Shown: in pieces, positions 9,137 to 16,523 of the stretch | Numbering within the stretch: the first letter of the stretch is position 1 | Layout: each line of letters starts with the position of its first letter | From: a bacterium | Lineage (GTDB): Bacteria; UBA6262 | NCBI GenBank assembly: GCA_028716025.1 | Contig: JAQUQP010000024.1 | Span: 1-16,764, forward strand | DNA length: 16,764 nt | Reading direction: 5' to 3' | Notes under the pieces: generated by a model | The model's database searches: none | What the model was told of the DNA's origin: nothing | What the model saw: only the letters and a program-made list of their open reading frames with translations | Position numbers and translations under genes: made by a program

Positions 9137-9877
9137 ATGTTAAAGTGGTTCTTTAAATTACTGGCTATCCCGCTGGGACTGGGTTTGGTCTTTCTCCTCC
9201 TGATGGGGAACCCGCAGCCGGAGTTTGAACCTGACTGGCTCCGCTTATTCCGTGTCTCTGTGAACGGGGAGTGTCTGGGACAGATAGGGCATGGCATATG
9301 GCACCCTCACTTACTGTTCTCCGGGGCTAATAACGCGGAAGCCACTTTGCCTTTACCCGGTGATAAAATTGTCCCTGAGGCCAATATCCAATTGACACGG
9401 GCGGTCACAATTAATGCCCCGGCCAGGAATATTTGGCCCTGGCTGATACAGATGGGATATGGACGAGGCGGATGGTATGCCTGGTCACCTTTAGGCGAGG
9501 ATAGGGAATATGGCCCGAAAATTGAAAGCGCTAAGAAAATCAAACCTGAATACCAGCAGTTAAAAATTGGCGATATTTTACTCGTTGGCCCAGACAGCAA
9601 TAAGAAAAAAGGAGCTTGGACTGTTAAAATGTACTACCAGGACCGGGCCTTGATAATGTATTCTGCGGAACCTGTTGTTTCCAGTTGGTCTTTTATCCTG
9701 GAACCGATTGATAAGAACAGTACTCGCCTGGTGCTGCGGACCAGGACCAATATAAGCAATTATTGCCTTACTCTCAGTGATACGGTCAGGCAACGGTCAA
9801 TGTTGGATGGTATTAAAGAACGCGCGGAACAGGTTATTAAGACTAAAACAGTCCCTAGCGAAGAGAATGAGGAATAA
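9137..9877 (+). CDS. Membrane-anchored SRPBCC-like protein
   Basis: The 246-residue protein has one N-terminal hydrophobic segment (MLKWFFKLLAIPLGLGLVFL), then a soluble domain with 'INAPARNIWPWLIQMGYGRGGWYAW', typical of the SRPBCC/polyketide-cyclase-like fold (helix-grip), followed by strands ILLVGPD, LIMYSAEP and WSFILEPIDKNSTRLVLRTR. SRPBCC domains bind hydrophobic ligands; no ligand can be named here. ATG 9137 is preferred because AGGTGA (9126-9131) is a ribosome site about six bases upstream; GTG 9128 is a less likely alternative start. The gene lies 29 bases after mscL and 19 before a small two-TM protein, so it is probably in the same transcript. Confidence 0.72.
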   Translation: MLKWFFKLLAIPLGLGLVFLLLMGNPQPEFEPDWLRLFRVSVNGECLGQIGHGIWHPHLLFSGANNAEATLPLPGDKIVPEANIQLTRAVTINAPARNIWPWLIQMGYGRGGWYAWSPLGEDREYGPKIESAKKIKPEYQQLKIGDILLVGPDSNKKKGAWTVKMYYQDRALIMYSAEPVVSSWSFILEPIDKNSTRLVLRTRTNISNYCLTLSDTVRQRSMLDGIKERAEQVIKTKTVPSEENEE

Positions 9878-9896
9878 ATATTCAAAGGAGTGAAAA

Positions 9897-10145
9897 ATGC
9901 AGATCTTCAGGTTGTTGGGAATTTATACCATTATCCCGGCCACAATTTTTTTAACCATTAGTTATCTGGTGATGTTGACTTTGGGCAAAGTGGAGACTAA
10001 GGGATTGAGGATTTTAGGTAATTTTGTGGTATTTCTGCTCTGGGTTTGCGCTCTGGTAATATTTTTATCCGGAGTTTACGCTATGGTTACCGGACGTCAT
10101 CCGATGGTGATGATCATTCACCAGGCGATCAAAAATCCCATGTAA
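9897..10145 (+). CDS. Small two-helix membrane protein
   Basis: The 82-residue protein has two strong hydrophobic segments (about residues 5-29 and 40-64) separated by a short charged loop (GKVETKGLR), and a C-terminal tail with HPMVMIIHQAIKNP. AAAGGAG is followed by TGAAAA and then ATG 9897. I do not recognise a family. It follows the SRPBCC-like gene by 19 bases and precedes a pilin-like gene by 15, so it is likely cotranscribed and inserted in the inner membrane. Confidence 0.7.
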   Translation: MQIFRLLGIYTIIPATIFLTISYLVMLTLGKVETKGLRILGNFVVFLLWVCALVIFLSGVYAMVTGRHPMVMIIHQAIKNPM

Positions 10146-10160
10146 GGTACAGGAAAAATA

Positions 10161-10667
10161 ATGAGATTAAAACAAAATGCGGGATTTACCCTGGTTGAAT
10201 TGTTGATCGTGATCGTCATCCTGGGGATCCTGGCTGCGGTAGTTATTGCCAGGTTTGGCGGGGCTACCAGGGAAACCAGGGAAGCGAGCCTGAAGGGTAA
10301 TTTAAAAACAATCCGGTCTTCGCTAGAAGCATATAAGGCTAATTCCCGGAGCAATAGCTATCCTACTGTTCTTGATGACCTGTGGGATGGCACTGCTATG
10401 GATGTGGATAGTAAAACTTTCCTGGAAAGGATTCCCATTGATCCGTTTTTCCGGAAAAAATCAGTTTACCAGGTAACTGCCGCTTTACCTATTGATCCTT
10501 CGGACTCAGTTGCGACACGGGATTCCAAGATCTCCGGAGGCGGCGGCTGGGCTTTTGATTCCCGTGTTGGCCGGGTCTGCGCCAATTATCATTCGACTAT
10601 TGATATCTCGATCATCGGCAGCGCTCCGGAAGATACCAGCTGGGGAGAACGGTATAATATTTGGTAG
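10161..10667 (+). CDS. Type IV pilin/GspG-like prepilin
   Basis: The 168-residue protein has the classic prepilin N-terminus MRLKQNAG|FTLVELLIVIVILGILAAVVI: an eight-residue positive leader, Gly at -1, Phe at +1 and Glu at +5. It is cleaved and N-methylated by a prepilin peptidase in characterised systems. A helix (EASLKGNLKTIRSSLEAYKA) follows, then a globular part with 'FLERIPIDPFF' and a Gly-rich GGGGWAFDSRVG near the end, similar to GspG-type major pseudopilins. Only one Cys is present, so there is no C-terminal disulfide loop. It is the second pilin-like gene in the window, and neither has assembly genes beside it, which suggests dispersed minor pilins. AGGA lies about nine bases before ATG 10161. 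Confidence 0.88.
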   Translation: MRLKQNAGFTLVELLIVIVILGILAAVVIARFGGATRETREASLKGNLKTIRSSLEAYKANSRSNSYPTVLDDLWDGTAMDVDSKTFLERIPIDPFFRKKSVYQVTAALPIDPSDSVATRDSKISGGGGWAFDSRVGRVCANYHSTIDISIIGSAPEDTSWGERYNIW

Positions 10668-10699
10668 AAAGCAATATAATATTGAAAGGAGTCATTAAT

Positions 10700-11536
10700 A
10701 TGCGTAAGATATTTTTTCTCATCTTGATGATAGTCGTGACAGCCGGGTGTGTCTCGAGCGGAAAATACAAAATAAAATCGGATGAAGCTGTCAAATATCA
10801 AGCCCAATCCCAAGATCTGGACAGTAAAGTGTCCAGACTGGAAATTGAAATCGCCACCCTGGGGAAAAAGATAGCCGAGCTGGAAGCCTATAATAAGAAC
10901 CTGAATGATGCGCTTAGCGCCACTAAGAATAAGAAAGACCAAATGATCAGTGACCTGACCCAGGAAAAACAAACTCTCCAGGAAAAGATCAACGCTTTGA
11001 ATAAAGAAAAAGAAGATTCTATCTCCAGCCTGAAAAAAACTTATGACAACCTGATGCAGAATATGCAATCAGAGATCAAAAGCGGGGAGATACAGATCAC
11101 CCAGCTTAAAGATAAGCTGACCGTGAACATGGTTGACCGTATCCTGTTCAATTCCGGCGAAGCCGAGATTAATAAACAGGGGCAGGATACCCTGGAAAAA
11201 GTAGGGGCCATCCTGAAAAGTATCAAGGATAAACAATTCCGCATAGAAGGACATACGGATAATAAGCCCATCAGCCGGGAATTACAGGCTAAATACGAAA
11301 CTAACTGGGAACTTTCCGCAGCCAGAGCCACCCACGTTGCCCGCTATTTGATCGAAAAAACAGGGCTAGACCCAAAACTCGTAGCTATCACTGGTTACGC
11401 TGATACCCGTCCGGTAGCGGATAATGCCACTCCGGAAGGCCGCGCCAAGAACCGGCGGATCGAAATAGTCCTGGTCCCGCTGGACGCAGTCACTGTCGCT
11501 CCTATTGCCGCGCCTGCGCCGGAACCCGGGAAATAG
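10700..11536 (+). CDS. OmpA-family peptidoglycan-binding lipoprotein
   Basis: The 278-residue protein starts with a lipoprotein signal (MRKIFFLILMIVVTAGC) with Cys17 as the lipid-modified residue. Val at +2 rather than Asp favours outer-membrane sorting by the Lol rule. Residues about 28-140 form a long charged coiled coil. Residues about 146-260 are an OmpA C-terminal domain: ILFNSGEAEINKQG, EGHTDNKPI (Asp187), NWELSAARA (Arg209) and GRAKNRRIEIVL, the residues that bind diaminopimelate in peptidoglycan. A Pro/Ala tail follows. ATG 10700 is preferred because AAAGGAG (10685-10691) precedes it with eight bases and the lipobox fits; an earlier in-frame codon at 10661 overlaps the pilin gene. It probably tethers outer membrane to cell wall. 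The architecture differs from Pal (no coiled coil there) and from MotB (TM anchor). Confidence 0.9.
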   Translation: MRKIFFLILMIVVTAGCVSSGKYKIKSDEAVKYQAQSQDLDSKVSRLEIEIATLGKKIAELEAYNKNLNDALSATKNKKDQMISDLTQEKQTLQEKINALNKEKEDSISSLKKTYDNLMQNMQSEIKSGEIQITQLKDKLTVNMVDRILFNSGEAEINKQGQDTLEKVGAILKSIKDKQFRIEGHTDNKPISRELQAKYETNWELSAARATHVARYLIEKTGLDPKLVAITGYADTRPVADNATPEGRAKNRRIEIVLVPLDAVTVAPIAAPAPEPGK

Positions 11537-11538
11537 AG

Positions 11539-12249
11539 ATGACCAGTCCCATAGTAGCCGGGGTCAGGGCGGAGCTTAAAAAACAGGCCGATAAAAAGAC
11601 CAGGGAAAGCGCGAAAAGATTTTTTAAAGAAGAAATTAAGTTTTATGGGGTTAAATCAGCCCTGGTGAAGAAGATCACCGGGGCTTTTTCCCAACAAGCA
11701 AAAAACCTGGATAAAAAACAAATATTTGCCTTGTGTGAAGAATTGTTCGCTTCAGATTACAGCGAAGAAGCATTTATTGCCGCGGAATGGGCCTTCCGGC
11801 TGGAAAAGAAATATGTGCCGGAAGATTTCCCGTTATTTGACCGGTGGATCAAAAAATACATAAATAACTGGGCCAAGTGCGATACATTTTGTAACCATAC
11901 GGTCGGCGCTTTAATAGAAAAGTATCCAGCTTTGCTGCCGGAATTAAAAAAGTGGGCCAAGTCTGATAACCGTTGGGTCAGGCGGGCTGCCGCTGTGACC
12001 CTGATCCTGCCAGCCAGGAGAGGGAAGTTCCTCAAAGAGGTATTTGAGATCGCGGATATCCTGCTCGAGGACCAGGATGACCTGGTCCAAAAAGGATACG
12101 GATGGTTGCTCAAAGAAGCCAGCCGGCAGCACCAGCAGGAAGTTTTCGCTTACCTGATGAAATATAAAAAAATCATTCCCCGGACTGCCTTCAGATATGC
12201 CTTGGAAAAAATGTCCCCCCGATTAAAAAACCAGGCTATGGCGAAATAA
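11539..12249 (+). CDS. AlkD-type DNA alkylation repair glycosylase
   Basis: This 236-residue protein matches the AlkD family of HEAT-like-repeat DNA glycosylases that remove positively charged N3- and N7-alkylpurines. Helical repeats run throughout. Positions equivalent to the known B. cereus AlkD active site (Trp109, Asp113, Arg148, Trp187) are present at almost the same numbers: Trp111 and Asp115 in NNWAKCDTFCNH, Arg148 in NRWVRRAAAV and Trp189 in KGYGWLLKEA. It starts two bases after the OmpA-like stop, so translation is probably coupled. The start ATG has no strong ribosome site of its own. Confidence 0.92.
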   Translation: MTSPIVAGVRAELKKQADKKTRESAKRFFKEEIKFYGVKSALVKKITGAFSQQAKNLDKKQIFALCEELFASDYSEEAFIAAEWAFRLEKKYVPEDFPLFDRWIKKYINNWAKCDTFCNHTVGALIEKYPALLPELKKWAKSDNRWVRRAAAVTLILPARRGKFLKEVFEIADILLEDQDDLVQKGYGWLLKEASRQHQQEVFAYLMKYKKIIPRTAFRYALEKMSPRLKNQAMAK

Positions 12250-12260
12250 GGAGCACAGAA

Positions 12261-13043
12261 ATTAATAATTGCAGAAAGCATGGCCGCGCACCATATACTG
12301 TCGCCGTGATCCATGGCGGTCCCGGTGCTGCCGGAGAAATGACCCTGGTAGCGCAAATACTGGCTCATAACCGTGGGATACTGGAACCACTGCAAACAGC
12401 TGAGTCGATCAATGGCCAGGTGGAAGAATTAAAAACTGCCCTGGAAGAATACGGGAAACTGCCTGTTACATTGGTTGGCTTTTCCTGGGGGGCCTGGCTA
12501 AGTTTGATCCTGGCTGCCCAATATCCAGCCCTGGTCAATAAGCTTATTCTGATCGGCAGCGGGCCTTTTACTGAAGCAGGTGCTTTGCCAATACAAGCTA
12601 CCAGGTTGGCCCGCCTAAGCGCGCAAGAGCAAGAAGAAATTAAAAGACTGGAAGCACGCTTAGCTGATCCGGCGGAGAAAAATATTAATGCTGTTTTTGC
12701 GCGGTTTGGGGAAATCTTCTCTAAAGCTGACAGTTTTGATCCCTGGCCAGAGGCTCCAGGCGGAGTAATGTTAAATGGCGGCATTTATAATAAGGTATGG
12801 CCGGAAGCCGCTGCCTTGAGGAAAAGTGGTCAACTACTGGCCTTGGCTCAACAGGTTACTTGTCCGGTGGTAGCGCTGCATGGCGATCATGACCCGCATC
12901 CGGCTGAAGGCGTGAAAAAACCGCTTGCTGGTGTCCTCAAGGATTTCAAGTTTCATTTGCTTGAGCACTGCGGCCACAAACCCTGGCAGGAAAAACAGGC
13001 CCGGGATAAATTCTTTGTTATTCTTCGGGACGAATTAATATGA
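12261..13043 (+). CDS. Alpha/beta hydrolase, probable ATT start
   Basis: The protein has the alpha/beta-hydrolase features: oxyanion-side HGGPG (residues 18-22), nucleophile elbow GFSWG (Ser75), acid in HGDHDPHP (likely Asp211) and His239 in CGHKPW. The HGGPG motif is shared with proline iminopeptidase-like enzymes; the substrate is unknown. The first canonical start is GTG 12306, which is the Val just before the HGGPG strand and would remove the first beta strand. The frame upstream encodes INNCRKHGRAPYTVA, a normal N-terminus, with no ATG, GTG or TTG. ATT 12261 lies seven bases after GGAG (12250-12253) and is the best start, giving 260 residues. The start is inferred. ATGA at 13040 overlaps the stop, and the flavodoxin-like gene begins at 13061. 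Confidence 0.85.
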   Translation: MNNCRKHGRAPYTVAVIHGGPGAAGEMTLVAQILAHNRGILEPLQTAESINGQVEELKTALEEYGKLPVTLVGFSWGAWLSLILAAQYPALVNKLILIGSGPFTEAGALPIQATRLARLSAQEQEEIKRLEARLADPAEKNINAVFARFGEIFSKADSFDPWPEAPGGVMLNGGIYNKVWPEAAALRKSGQLLALAQQVTCPVVALHGDHDPHPAEGVKKPLAGVLKDFKFHLLEHCGHKPWQEKQARDKFFVILRDELI

Positions 13044-13060
13044 GTAGAAAAGGAGCGTAT

Positions 13061-13633
13061 ATGTCTCAGAAAATATTGGTCATTTCCAGCAGCCCTGTAA
13101 AAAATGGTAATACTGCCACTCTCGTTAGCTGGGTTACTGCGGGAGCCAGGGCTAAAGGCGCCCAGGTTGAAATTATCAACACGGCTTTTCTTAAATATAA
13201 AGTTAATGGCTGCATTTCCTGCCGCAGGTGCCAGAAAACCGCTGTTTACGAATGCGTGATCAGTGATGACGCCAAACCTGTCCTGGCCAAAATGAATGAA
13301 GCTGATGTGATCGTTATGGCTACCCCGCTGTATTTTTACGGTCCGAGCTCCCAACTCAAGCTGGTCATGGACCGGATGTTCTCTCTTTTCAAATGGGATA
13401 ATAAAAATGATACCATGACCACCCGCTTGACCGGCAAGACCTTAGCCCTGGTAGCCAGCGCGTATGAAGATATCGGCTTAAAAGACCTGGAGAGGCCTTT
13501 TGCCATTACGGCTGATTATGCAGGCATGAAATTCAAATCATTACTGGTCCCCAATGCCGGGGAATCAGGTGAAGTTAAGAAAATACCAGGTATCAGGGCC
13601 AAAGCGATCGCTTTTGGCAAGAAACTCAGTTAA
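13061..13633 (+). CDS. Flavodoxin-like NAD(P)H-dependent FMN reductase family protein
   Basis: The 190-residue protein has a flavodoxin-like fold. The N-terminal strand KILVISSSP is followed by the phosphate loop SSPVKNGNTATLV typical of FMN binding. A cysteine cluster follows (Cys51, Cys54, Cys57 and Cys65 in NGCISCRRCQKTAVYECVISDD), then ADVIVMATPLYFYGPSSQLKLVMDR, the aromatic flavin-contact region. This pattern matches the multimeric flavodoxin/iron-sulfur flavoprotein-like reductases common in anaerobes. ATG 13061 follows AAAAGGAGC with good spacing, which favours it over the in-frame ATG 13040 that overlaps the hydrolase stop. It may be a redox enzyme acting on quinones or other small acceptors; the substrate cannot be told from sequence. 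Confidence 0.88.
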   Translation: MSQKILVISSSPVKNGNTATLVSWVTAGARAKGAQVEIINTAFLKYKVNGCISCRRCQKTAVYECVISDDAKPVLAKMNEADVIVMATPLYFYGPSSQLKLVMDRMFSLFKWDNKNDTMTTRLTGKTLALVASAYEDIGLKDLERPFAITADYAGMKFKSLLVPNAGESGEVKKIPGIRAKAIAFGKKLS

Positions 13634-13668
13634 AAATCGTCACTATCACTATAGTTTTTGGAGGAAAT

Positions 13669-14385
13669 GTGAAAAAGGCAATTTTAACTCTGCTTATACT
13701 CGGGCTTCTCTGCACAGAGCTGGCAGCGGAAGAAAAGATCTCCATTGACACTATCCTCACTAAGACTATTGCTTCTTATGAAAAGCTGAACGACTATACC
13801 TGTATCTTGAATAAACGGGAGCTTATTAAAGGCAAAATCCTGGAACAGAAGAATATTATGGTCAAATTTAAAAAACCTCTGTGTATCTACCTTAAATGGA
13901 CCGAAGGGGCAGATAAAGGAAATGAAGCCATTTATGTGCAAGGAAAATATAAGAATGAACTGCAGGTCCATATGGGTGGGTTCCTGAATGTCTATAACTT
14001 CAGTCTCGATCCCAAAGGCAGTATAGCCATGAAGAACAACCGCCATGCTATTACTGAAGCATATATTGGACAGATCAGCTATCTTATTAAAAACAATTAT
14101 GATTTGTATAAAAAATCACGCGAAGGCAGTATTACTTATGAAGGTATCCAGGAATTGGATGGGGAGAAAACAATGCTTTTTAAGGCTATCTTCCCTGAAG
14201 GCAAAGGATATTATGCTCATCGGATGATGATCAATATTGATGCCAAAACATACCTGCCAATCAGAACCGAGATCTATGGCTGGCAGAATGAGTTCCTGGA
14301 AATGTATTATTATTCAAATATAAAAATAAATACCGGCCTGACTGATAAGGATTTTGATATAGATAATCCAGAGTATCATTTCTAA
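13669..14385 (+). CDS. Exported DUF1571 family protein
   Basis: The 238-residue protein starts with a signal peptide (KKAILTLLILGLLCTELAA|EEK) at GTG 13669, four bases after GGAGG. The mature domain matches the DUF1571 pattern: NDYTCILNKRELIKGKILE, KFKKPLCIYLKWTEGADKG, EAIYVQGKYKNELQVHMGG and NNRHAITEAYIGQISYLI. The all-beta half-barrel appearance resembles LolA/LolB-like or outer-membrane lipoprotein-sorting folds, so lipid or lipoprotein handling in the periplasm is possible but unproven. It follows the flavodoxin-like gene by 35 bases with no terminator between them. Confidence 0.8.
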   Translation: MKKAILTLLILGLLCTELAAEEKISIDTILTKTIASYEKLNDYTCILNKRELIKGKILEQKNIMVKFKKPLCIYLKWTEGADKGNEAIYVQGKYKNELQVHMGGFLNVYNFSLDPKGSIAMKNNRHAITEAYIGQISYLIKNNYDLYKKSREGSITYEGIQELDGEKTMLFKAIFPEGKGYYAHRMMINIDAKTYLPIRTEIYGWQNEFLEMYYYSNIKINTGLTDKDFDIDNPEYHF

Positions 14386-14496
14386 GAGATTTCTTTTCCA
14401 TTGTTCTTCCGCATTATCCCCCTAAACACTAATTATTATTTCCCGTCGGCAATTACCTTAAATCCCTTCAAATTACTGTGTTATACCTCAGTACAA

Positions 14497-14525
14497 TTGA
14501 CTCTACTTTGACTTCCGCCTATACA
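14497..14525 (+). promoter_or_regulatory. Predicted sigma-70-type promoter
   Basis: TTGACT (14497-14502), a 17-base spacer and TATACA (14520-14525) lie in the 285-base gap 14386-14670, about 145 bases before the gene at 14671. A second possible pair is TTAGAA (14552-14557) and TATACT (14575-14580), also with 17 bases between. Either would give a long leader. Confidence 0.45.
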
Positions 14526-14543
14526 ACCATACCTGGTAAAACG

Positions 14544-14571
14544 ATACAATGTTAGAATAGTAAAATTGTAT
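14544..14571 (+). promoter_or_regulatory. Imperfect dyad in the leader/promoter region
   Basis: ATACAAT (14544-14550) pairs with ATTGTAT (14565-14571). One mismatch separates an inner TTA/TAA and a six-base centre. It overlaps the second possible promoter, so it may be an operator. The loop GAATAG lacks the A1/G4 pattern of the ANTAR leaders. Confidence 0.3.
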
Positions 14572-14670
14572 TCATATACTATGGGATGGTTATTTTATTT
14601 AATGAAACTTTTTTAGGTTTACCATGGTCTAAATTATGAGAAAGCAAACCAAGGGAAGGGGGAAGTAGTT

Positions 14671-15096
14671 ATGAAAAAGTTATTAGCCGTAATAATTGTC
14701 GGTATTTTTGTATTAGGCAGTGGGTTGGCAGTAGCTAAAGAAGCACCCGTTGATAATCCAGGCGTACCAGACCAGAAAATGGGACAGCAGAGAGAAGATT
14801 GGCAGGCGAAGCGGCTGGAGCGTTTATCCAAGGAACTCAATTTGACAGCGGAACAGAAAGAAAAAGTAGCCGGCATCTTTAAAGAGAGTGATGCCAAAAT
14901 TAAAGCGGTAATGGAGAAGGCAAAAGAAGATTTGAACACTATCCGCGATACTGGCGGAAAGCAAATTATGGCGATATTAACTCCGGAACAGGCAAGAAAG
15001 TTTGATGAAATGAATGCCGAGAGGCAAAAGAAAATGAGCGGAGAAAGAAGTAAGGACATGATGAAAATGGAAGAAAGACCCCGGCATGAAAAGTAA
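14671..15096 (+). CDS. Periplasmic LTxxQ-motif (Spy/CpxP-like) protein
   Basis: The 141-residue protein has a signal peptide (MKKLLAVIIVGIFVLGSGLAVA|KEA) and a helical mature domain with two LTxxQ motifs: LTAEQ (58-62) and LTPEQ (103-107). This is the signature of the Spy/CpxP family, which act as periplasmic chaperones or stress sensors in enterobacteria. The C-terminus is Met/Lys/Glu-rich with a terminal His. A GGGAAGGGGG purine run precedes ATG 14671. It has its own promoter region and a strong terminator after it, so it is probably monocistronic. Whether it responds to envelope or metal stress is inferred only from the family. Confidence 0.85.
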   Translation: MKKLLAVIIVGIFVLGSGLAVAKEAPVDNPGVPDQKMGQQREDWQAKRLERLSKELNLTAEQKEKVAGIFKESDAKIKAVMEKAKEDLNTIRDTGGKQIMAILTPEQARKFDEMNAERQKKMSGERSKDMMKMEERPRHEK

Positions 15097-15127
15097 ATAA
15101 AGCATAAACGAAAAATATGTATAAAAT

Positions 15128-15190
15128 CACCTCCGCGAAAACCCTGTCTGATTGTGGCCAGGCTGGTGAATACTGCGGAGGTGTTTTTTT
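15128..15190 (+). terminator. Intrinsic terminator with a large structured apical region
   Basis: CACCTCCGC (15128-15136) pairs perfectly with GCGGAGGTG (15175-15183), followed by seven T (15184-15190). The 38-base interior can itself fold (for example CCTG with CAGG). It ends the 14671 gene. The long interior is unusual for a plain terminator. Confidence 0.85.
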
Positions 15191-15285
15191 ACGAAAAAAG
15201 TCAATAAAAAGTAGATTTTGCCAATTTAACTATTTCCTTAATATAAGTAAAATAAGAGCAACAAAAATAATTTAAGGAGGATAGT

Positions 15286-15936
15286 ATGAAACAGGCAAGA
15301 ATATTTTTGATGACGCTCACGATCATGGCCATAGCAATTTGCAGCGTTTCCAATGTTCAAGCTATGGATAATATGGTGGATATGAGTATGTCTTCATCCG
15401 CCTCAGGGATGAGCCTGCAGTTGGCTATGAGAAAACTTTGGGAAGACCACATAGTTTATACCAGGAACTATATTATTAGCGCGTTAGCCGATCTTAAGGA
15501 TGTCGGGGCCGTGGCCCAGAGACTACTGAAAAACCAGGATGAGATAGGAGAGGCGATAAAACCATACTATGGGGCTGACGCGGGAAATAAGCTGGCGATG
15601 TTACTGCGGGACCATATTATGATCGCCACTGAGGTGGTGAAAGCGGCAAAAGAGGGAAATAACAAAGCCTTAGATATGGCGAATAAAAAATGGATGATGA
15701 ATGGGAACGATATTGCCGATTTCCTGAGCAGCGCTAATCCCGCCTGGTCCAAAGAGGAAATGAGGGGCATGCTGCAAACGCATTTGGCCCTGACCACCGG
15801 TGAAGTAGTTTCCCGGCTCAATAAGTATTGGGCCGCGGACATAGATAATTATGATAAAGGACATGTCCACATGTTAATGTTCGCGGATATGTTAACTAAC
15901 GGGATCATCAAACAATTCCCGGGAAAATTTAAATAA
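15286..15936 (+). CDS. Exported conserved helical protein of unknown function
   Basis: The 216-residue protein has a signal peptide (MKQARIFLMTLTIMAIAICS..., cleavage after NVQA) and a Met/Ser-rich linker, then an all-helical domain. Conserved-looking motifs are LWEDHIVYTRNYIIS (His54), NQDEIGEAIKPYYG, LLRDHIMIATEVVKAA (His110), HLALTTGEVVSRL (His166) and HVHMLMFADMLTNGIIKQFP (His193, His195). The motif set is one I know from small proteins in Firmicutes and other bacteria, some labelled 'acetylglutamate kinase' in databases without any kinase motif; I see none here. The regular Asp/His pairs could bind metal. AAGGAGG precedes ATG 15286 with five bases, a strong ribosome site. Function unknown. 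Confidence 0.75.
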   Translation: MKQARIFLMTLTIMAIAICSVSNVQAMDNMVDMSMSSSASGMSLQLAMRKLWEDHIVYTRNYIISALADLKDVGAVAQRLLKNQDEIGEAIKPYYGADAGNKLAMLLRDHIMIATEVVKAAKEGNNKALDMANKKWMMNGNDIADFLSSANPAWSKEEMRGMLQTHLALTTGEVVSRLNKYWAADIDNYDKGHVHMLMFADMLTNGIIKQFPGKFK

Positions 15937-15959
15937 AATAAGCCACGTTTACATATGAT

Positions 15960-16041
15960 CCCAAAAGCTTTCCTTAGAGGACGCTTTGAACATCTGCCTA
16001 ATGGCCAGTGTCACGTCTAATCTCTAAAGAAAGCTTTTGGG
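15960..16041 (+). repeat. Long imperfect inverted repeat (82 bp)
   Basis: CCCAAAAGCTTTC (15960-15972) pairs with GAAAGCTTTTGGG (16029-16041). After a C/A mismatch, TTAGAG (15974-15979) pairs with CTCTAA (16022-16027), making a stem of 19 pairs with one mismatch. The interior of about 42 bases contains GACG/CGTC near its ends. No T run follows, so it is not an ordinary terminator. It lies between the gene ending at 15936 and the ribosome site of the gene at 16078. It could be a MITE-like element or a structured RNA. Confidence 0.75.
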
Positions 16042-16077
16042 CTATTAAGAAAACAATAAATAGCAGGAGGCAAGAGT

Positions 16078-16500
16078 ATGAAAAATCCGGTTGTGCACTT
16101 TGAAATACCAGCAGACGATGTGGAACGGGCCAAAAAGTTCTATAAAGAAACTTTTGGCTGGGGATTTAATGAGTATAAGATGCCTGGAGAAGATTCTTAT
16201 TGGATGATCCAGACAGTCGAAGTAGACAAGAACATGATGCCGAAAGAGGCTGGGGCTATCAATGGCGGCATGATGAAGCGCCAAATGCCGGAACAACGTT
16301 TTATGAATTACATCCAGGTGGACTCTATTGATGAAATGTTGAAAACAGTTACTGCCAATGGCGGGACATTGATCCTTCCGAAACAGGAAATTGATAAAGA
16401 TATGGGCTGGCTCGCCGCTTTCAAAGATACCGAAGGCAATGTCTTGGGCCTGATCGAAATGACCAAAGCACAAAAAGACAGGAACAAAAAGAAAAAATAA
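16078..16500 (+). CDS. VOC (glyoxalase/bleomycin resistance) superfamily protein
   Basis: The 140-residue protein is one VOC module pair of beta-alpha-beta-beta-beta units: NPVVHFEIPADDVERAKKFYKETFGWGF at the start, YIQVDSIDEMLKTVTANGGTLILPK in the middle and WLAAFKDTEGNVLGLIEM at the end. His7 and Glu132 occupy positions often used as metal ligands in glyoxalase-type proteins. The family includes lyases, dioxygenases and binding proteins, and the substrate cannot be assigned. AGCAGGAGG is followed by CAAGAGT and ATG 16078. A Lys-rich C-terminal tail is present. The gene is followed by Ku after 23 bases, so they may share a transcript, but a shared function is not evident. Confidence 0.85.
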   Translation: MKNPVVHFEIPADDVERAKKFYKETFGWGFNEYKMPGEDSYWMIQTVEVDKNMMPKEAGAINGGMMKRQMPEQRFMNYIQVDSIDEMLKTVTANGGTLILPKQEIDKDMGWLAAFKDTEGNVLGLIEMTKAQKDRNKKKK

Positions 16501-16523
16501 GCCAGGATAATGGAGGATCGAAT

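Noticed and set aside
10589..11068. Minus-strand open frame of 159 codons opposite the OmpA-like gene
   Set aside because: It is antisense to the coiled-coil coding region; its Phe/Leu/Ile-rich product reflects the complement of Lys/Glu/Asp codons.
13554..13748. Plus-strand open frame overlapping two genes
   Set aside because: It is out of frame with the flavodoxin-like and DUF1571 genes and has no motif.
14386..14670. Possible hidden gene or third ANTAR leader in the longest gap
   Set aside because: No coding frame with a ribosome site is seen, and the dyad at 14544-14571 has loop GAATAG, without A1/G4 and without a following terminator.
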